From contig JAUQWR010000413.1 in the NCBI GenBank assembly GCA_030835065.1, positions 1 through 8,373 on the forward strand: a stretch of DNA of 8,373 nt. The letters are read 5' to 3'. Below the pieces are notes generated by a model. It was given only the letters and a program-made list of their open reading frames with translations. It was not told the origin of the DNA and searched no databases. Made by a program: the position numbers and the translations under genes. This DNA comes from Candidatus Kapaibacterium sp. Lineage in GTDB: Bacteria; Bacteroidota; Ignavibacteria; Kapaibacteriales; UBA2268. Positions 5,385 to 8,373 of the stretch are shown piece after piece; position 1 is the stretch's first letter; every line of letters begins with the position of its first letter.

Positions 5385-6620
5385 TTAATCCTTCATTTTT
5401 TTCAATATATCTTCTACTGCTGATTTATGTAATGTAAATGCAAGCATCTTTAGTTTCACATAGTCTTCGTGATAGAAAAAGTATCCTGAATGCTTTCCGT
5501 TTCTTGCACTCGAGCCTGAGTCTTTTATCAAAAACCATGTCTTGCCATCAATTTCTGTATAGCCTAGCAAATGTATGCCATGATCGTCTTCTGTAGTATG
5601 GTTTGAATATCTAAACTGACGCGCATTTTCGTCAATATATTCTGATGGTATATCGAATGATGGTACTATTGCAACATCATCATATGGATACATACCTGCT
5701 TCGGATACGTCGCCACCTATTACCATTGTATATCCATTCTTGATAGCTTTCTTTATTCCATTGATAAAGTCATCTAATGGTATGTTATTATATGTATTGC
5801 ATTTCCACCAATTGTCCGGCACATCGTGTACTTGTTTTTTCCAATATTCTTTTTCCATTATAGACATAAAATCAACATAATCATCTGGGTTGATTTTTGT
5901 TACTTGTTTCATAAATTCCATTGGAGTATATTGATTGCCATTATAAACTACTTTGGTTGGTGGCACTCCCATATAACTATTTAATATTGATTTAATATTT
6001 TCGAGTATCTGATCTTCGTTCCAAATACTATTCTTCTTGCAAAAATCGAGATAGTTTTTGATTTCATTAAACATTTTATCATGTGCATGATGAGTTTGTC
6101 CAGGTTTTAAACCTGTATATGCATCGGCTGGCACACAACCATAGAGCTTCCACATTTCTGTAACAGCATTTGCTTGTGCACCTTCTCCAAGATGAGAATT
6201 ACCTCTTTCTCTAACAAATCGTCTTGCTTTTTCTACATATTGCCAATAGACAGTGTACATTTCAGAAATTTTAATTTTCTGTTTGTTCATTCTATAAATT
6301 TCTGATTCGAGCATTGAAGTACCCGAAAAGCACCAGCAAGTGCCTGTGGAACCTTGCGAAATTGGAGTATTGTGCCATTCTTGCTTGAATTGCTCTAATT
6401 TAGTAGGAAGTTTCAATCCTTTTGTATCAATTTTAAAAGTTTTTTTGGGTTCTTCTTTTTTAGATTCGAATTCTTTTATCGATTTTTCAATTTCTTGCCA
6501 GTATGAGTTTTTATATTCGATAAATTGACCTTTGTCTTGCTGTTTGTTTTGAGCCAATACAGAGCCAAACGAAATGCTTAATGCCACTCCGCCAATCAAA
6601 ATCGGTTTTAATATTTTCAT
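5385..6620 (-). CDS. Exported C1-family cysteine peptidase (bleomycin hydrolase/PepC-like)
   Basis: A 411-residue papain-clan protease. Residues 1-23 form a Sec signal peptide (K3-K5, a hydrophobic core, then VLA-QN), so the mature enzyme is probably periplasmic or secreted. The active-site block is ISQGSTGTCWCFSGTSMLES: Q89 is the oxyanion residue and C95 the nucleophile, six residues apart as in papain. The catalytic His is H347 in DDHGIHLLGY. The position of the third residue, normally Asn in K-N-S-W-G, reads K366-D367-S-G, so Asn is replaced by Asp and the Trp is missing. The large insertion between Cys and His (about 250 residues) and the end of the protein (VKLKMLAFTLHK) resemble C1B aminopeptidase C/bleomycin hydrolase-like enzymes of Bacteroidota more than plain papain. 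Substrate unknown. AAAGGA lies 7 nt upstream of the ATG. Divergent from murG. Confidence 0.85.
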   Translation of the reverse strand: MKILKPILIGGVALSISFGSVLAQNKQQDKGQFIEYKNSYWQEIEKSIKEFESKKEEPKKTFKIDTKGLKLPTKLEQFKQEWHNTPISQGSTGTCWCFSGTSMLESEIYRMNKQKIKISEMYTVYWQYVEKARRFVRERGNSHLGEGAQANAVTEMWKLYGCVPADAYTGLKPGQTHHAHDKMFNEIKNYLDFCKKNSIWNEDQILENIKSILNSYMGVPPTKVVYNGNQYTPMEFMKQVTKINPDDYVDFMSIMEKEYWKKQVHDVPDNWWKCNTYNNIPLDDFINGIKKAIKNGYTMVIGGDVSEAGMYPYDDVAIVPSFDIPSEYIDENARQFRYSNHTTEDDHGIHLLGYTEIDGKTWFLIKDSGSSARNGKHSGYFFYHEDYVKLKMLAFTLHKSAVEDILKKMKD

Positions 6621-6690
6621 TATTTAATCCTTTATTTAATTATTAAGCATGTAAAACTATCAAATAATTATAATTAAACCAATAAAAAAA

Positions 6691-6722
6691 TTGAGTTTGA
6701 GCCCAAACTTTTTGTATTTTTG
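6691..6722 (+). promoter_or_regulatory. murG: Candidate murG promoter with a dyad
   Basis: TATTTTTG (6715-6722) fits the Bacteroidota-type -7 box TAnnTTTG. Upstream TTG (6691-6693) or TTTG (6696-6699) could serve as the -33 box, though the spacings (21 or 15 nt) are not ideal. The putative start would be near 6728. The region also holds a 6-bp dyad AGTTTG-AGCC-CAAACT (6694-6709), in the divergent gap between murG and the peptidase, which could be an operator. The box type assumes a Bacteroidota-like housekeeping sigma factor. Confidence 0.35.
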
Positions 6723-6742
6723 CGATTATTGATTTGAAAAGC

Positions 6743-7849
6743 ATGAAAATGGCGAATAGAATAATGAAGTTTTTGATTGCTGCCGGAGGTACCGGTGGGC
6801 ATCTTTTTCCGGCGATTGCGGTTGCCGAACAAATTTCGGAAAAGCTTGATAATAAAGCTGAATTCCATTTTGTAGGCAATGCAGACAAAATTGAAGGCAG
6901 AATAGTTCCACAAATGGGATATAAATTCCATGAAATTAATATTTCCGGTCTTAAGAAAAAGATTTCGTTCGATACTGTGATGCTACCATTTAAAATAATT
7001 TCATCAATCAATACTTGTCGTGAAATTATATTGAAAGAAGGTATTGATGCTGTGATTTGTGCCGGTGCATATCTTTCTTATCCAGCGGGAATAGCTGCTA
7101 GCATGACAAAAATCCCTCTGGTTTTGATGGAATCTAACGTTAATCCCGGAAAGGCAATCAAAATGCTATCCAAAAGGGCTGATTTTATTTGCACTGCATT
7201 CGACGAAAGTAAATCCTTTTTTGATGCTTCGCTTCATAGCAAAATGTATCCGCTTGGCAATCCTGTGAGAAAAGCAATATTAAACAAGCCTGACAAGCAG
7301 AAAGCCCGTTCGGTATGGAATATTGAAAATGATAATCCATTAGTTTTAATATTTGGCGGATCCTTAGGTGCTCGTTCAATTAATCTTGCAATGGAAAAAG
7401 AATTATCAAAACTTGCTGAATTAAATATTAATTTTATTTGGCAGACAGGCAAGAATTACACTCCTCCAACTAATGTTCCAAAAAATATAATTGTAACTAC
7501 ATTTATTGATGATATGGCAAATGCTTATGCTGCATCCGATTTTGTAATTGCTCGTAGCGGGGCTACTACTGTTGCAGAATTATGCGTCATGGCAAAACCT
7601 TCGGCTCTTGTTCCTTTGCCATCTGCATCCAACAACGAGCAATATCATAATGCAAAAGTACTAGAACAAAAAAATGCTTCTATACTTATTGATAATTCTC
7701 AAGTATCGGACAAACTTTTTGATGTAATCAATTCAATCGTCAATGACCAAGCCAAACTGACAGCTATGAGCAATTCTGCTGCAAATCTGGCAAAGCCAAT
7801 GGCGGCTTCAGATTGTGCTGATAAAATTATAAAATTATTGAAGAACTAA
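6743..7849 (+). CDS. murG: UDP-GlcNAc:lipid I N-acetylglucosaminyltransferase MurG
   Basis: Transfers GlcNAc from UDP-GlcNAc to lipid I, making lipid II at the inner face of the cytoplasmic membrane, the last cytoplasmic step of peptidoglycan precursor synthesis. A two-domain GT28 protein of 368 residues from this start. The N-terminal domain begins with FLIAAGGTGGHLFPAIAVAE (10-29), with the G-G-T-G-G-H loop and H20, and includes GAYLSYPAG and LMESNVNPGK (128-137; the usual H-E-Q-N reads M-E-S-N). The C-terminal nucleotide-binding domain has IFGGSLGARSIN (203-214), then ARSGATTVAEL (270-280) and the sugar-nucleotide loop PLPSASNNEQYHNA (291-304). The start is uncertain: ATG codons at 6743, 6749 and 6764, and a TTG at 6734, are in frame; none has a clear ribosome site, and 6764 (MKFLIAAGG) is the most family-like. 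Divergent from the peptidase gene. Confidence 0.95.
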   Translation: MKMANRIMKFLIAAGGTGGHLFPAIAVAEQISEKLDNKAEFHFVGNADKIEGRIVPQMGYKFHEINISGLKKKISFDTVMLPFKIISSINTCREIILKEGIDAVICAGAYLSYPAGIAASMTKIPLVLMESNVNPGKAIKMLSKRADFICTAFDESKSFFDASLHSKMYPLGNPVRKAILNKPDKQKARSVWNIENDNPLVLIFGGSLGARSINLAMEKELSKLAELNINFIWQTGKNYTPPTNVPKNIIVTTFIDDMANAYAASDFVIARSGATTVAELCVMAKPSALVPLPSASNNEQYHNAKVLEQKNASILIDNSQVSDKLFDVINSIVNDQAKLTAMSNSAANLAKPMAASDCADKIIKLLKN

Positions 7850-7858
7850 ATCGATATA

Positions 7859-7876
7859 ACATTATATATATAATGT
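7859..7876. repeat. Perfect 18-bp palindrome after murG
   Basis: ACATTATATATATAATGT is a perfect inverted repeat in the 37-bp gap between murG and the next gene. It contains TATAAT (7869-7874), which could be a -10 box, and ends 10 bp before the ATG at 7887. Operator, promoter or mRNA hairpin are all possible; no U-tract follows, so it is not a terminator. Confidence 0.7.
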
Positions 7877-7886
7877 GGGTATAGTA

Positions 7887-8360
7887 ATGAACAACAACAA
7901 CGAAAAAGTTTTCAAACAAAGGCTGGATTTATATTGGCAGTCAATTTCTTCTTATGCTATTATTATGGTCGTTTATAGTATAATCAAAGGCTCTATCGAA
8001 GCTGGAGAATTTTCTATGACTCTGCAAGATCCTATCGTTATTTTATTACAAATTTTCATTATTATTACTTCTGTTGCACTTTTATTTCAAGCCGTCAAGG
8101 GAAGAACTGTTATTTTTGGTAAAGACCATATAGTGTTCAAATCCAGATTAGGCGAAAAGAAATATAATATATCAGATATTTCGAGCTTATTTGTATCTAA
8201 ACAAAACTTTAAAAACAAAATACCTACACGCAATAGATTATTTAAAATGCGAATTAAAAACAGACGAAGACTGATACGAATCAGACCTAGTTCATTCCAT
8301 AACGATGTTGAATTACTCGAATCACTTCTTAATCTTAAAAAAAGAATTGCAAAGAGCTGA
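7887..8360 (+). CDS. Small two-helix membrane protein of unknown function
   Basis: I do not recognise the family. From the ATG the product is 157 residues. It has a short polar N-terminus (MNNNNEKVFKQRLD), two hydrophobic segments (about 19-36 and 49-70) separated by an acidic turn, then a soluble C-terminal domain (about 72-157) that is strongly basic, with RIKNRRRLIRIRPSSF (122-137). The arrangement of two helices followed by a beta-rich stretch (TVIFGKDHIVFKSRLGEKKYNISDISS) resembles small bacterial PH-like or YdbT/YcxB-type proteins with a cytoplasmic domain, but this is only an impression. A GTG at 7875 would add four residues; ATG at 7887 is preferred. The gene lies 37 bp after murG in the same direction and may be in its operon. 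The stop TGA is followed one base later by another possible ATG. Confidence 0.75.
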   Translation: MNNNNEKVFKQRLDLYWQSISSYAIIMVVYSIIKGSIEAGEFSMTLQDPIVILLQIFIIITSVALLFQAVKGRTVIFGKDHIVFKSRLGEKKYNISDISSLFVSKQNFKNKIPTRNRLFKMRIKNRRRLIRIRPSSFHNDVELLESLLNLKKRIAKS

Positions 8361-8361
8361 T

Positions 8362-8373
8362 ATGCTTAAGTCT
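8362..8373 (+). CDS. Possible start of the next gene, four codons only
   Basis: One base after the preceding stop, ATG CTT AAG TCT runs to the window edge (M-L-K-S). The close spacing and purine-rich AAAGAG about 6 nt upstream suggest a co-transcribed gene. Four codons are too few to name a product; a cell-wall gene would be natural after murG but cannot be read here. Confidence 0.3.

Noticed and set aside
6643..7011. Open frame of 122 codons on the minus strand overlapping the start of murG.
   Set aside because: It lies antisense to the clear MurG coding region, its translation has no recognisable domain and it has no ribosome site; it is a shadow.

Overview
The window is AT-rich bacterial DNA with tightly packed genes. 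It combines a complete late-flagellar module (flagellin, FliS, FliD, FlaG and two small chaperone/anti-sigma-like proteins), an MlaD/MCE-type membrane protein, an SSB with a DDEIPF tail, a Sec-exported C1 peptidase and MurG. This mix suggests a motile Gram-negative bacterium, plausibly of the Bacteroidota/Ignavibacteria/Kapabacteria side of the FCB group. The lineage is inferred from protein style and is not proven by the window.

Layout. On the minus strand, read from right to left, come: (a) a secreted C1-family cysteine peptidase (5385-6620) and a YkvA/DUF1232 membrane protein (5022-5378), 6 bp apart and probably one operon; (b) a 215-bp control region (4807-5021) with a clear sigma-28 promoter, palindromes and a strong ribosome binding site; (c) the late flagellar operon flagellin - fliS - fliD - flaG - fliT-like - flgM-like (4806 down to 780), ending in a strong intrinsic terminator at 762-795; (d) ssb (166-639) with its own terminator at 110-137; (e) the first 32 codons of an MlaD-family protein leaving the window at base 1. 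On the plus strand, divergent from the peptidase, lie murG (about 6743-7849), a small two-helix membrane protein (7887-8360) and the first four codons of a possible next gene.

How the genes work together. The flagellar operon encodes the filament subunit, its chaperone (FliS), the filament cap (FliD), FlaG, a probable FliD-type export chaperone (FliT-like) and, last, a probable FlgM anti-sigma factor. The operon is headed by TAAAGTTT-N11-GACGAAAA, close to the sigma-28 consensus TAAAGTTT-N11-GCCGATAA. Two more TAAA-N15-GCCGATA(A/T) matches lie inside the coding regions of the fliT-like and flgM-like genes, on the same strand. If active, the first would feed flgM directly with sigma-28-dependent transcription, a negative-feedback arrangement. 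The second would make a short RNA of about 150 nt ending at the flgM terminator.

No CRISPR array, insertion sequence, tRNA or rRNA was seen. No gene-free stretch exceeds 300 bases. I see no wholly unknown system; the nested sigma-28 promoters are the strongest unexplained signal.
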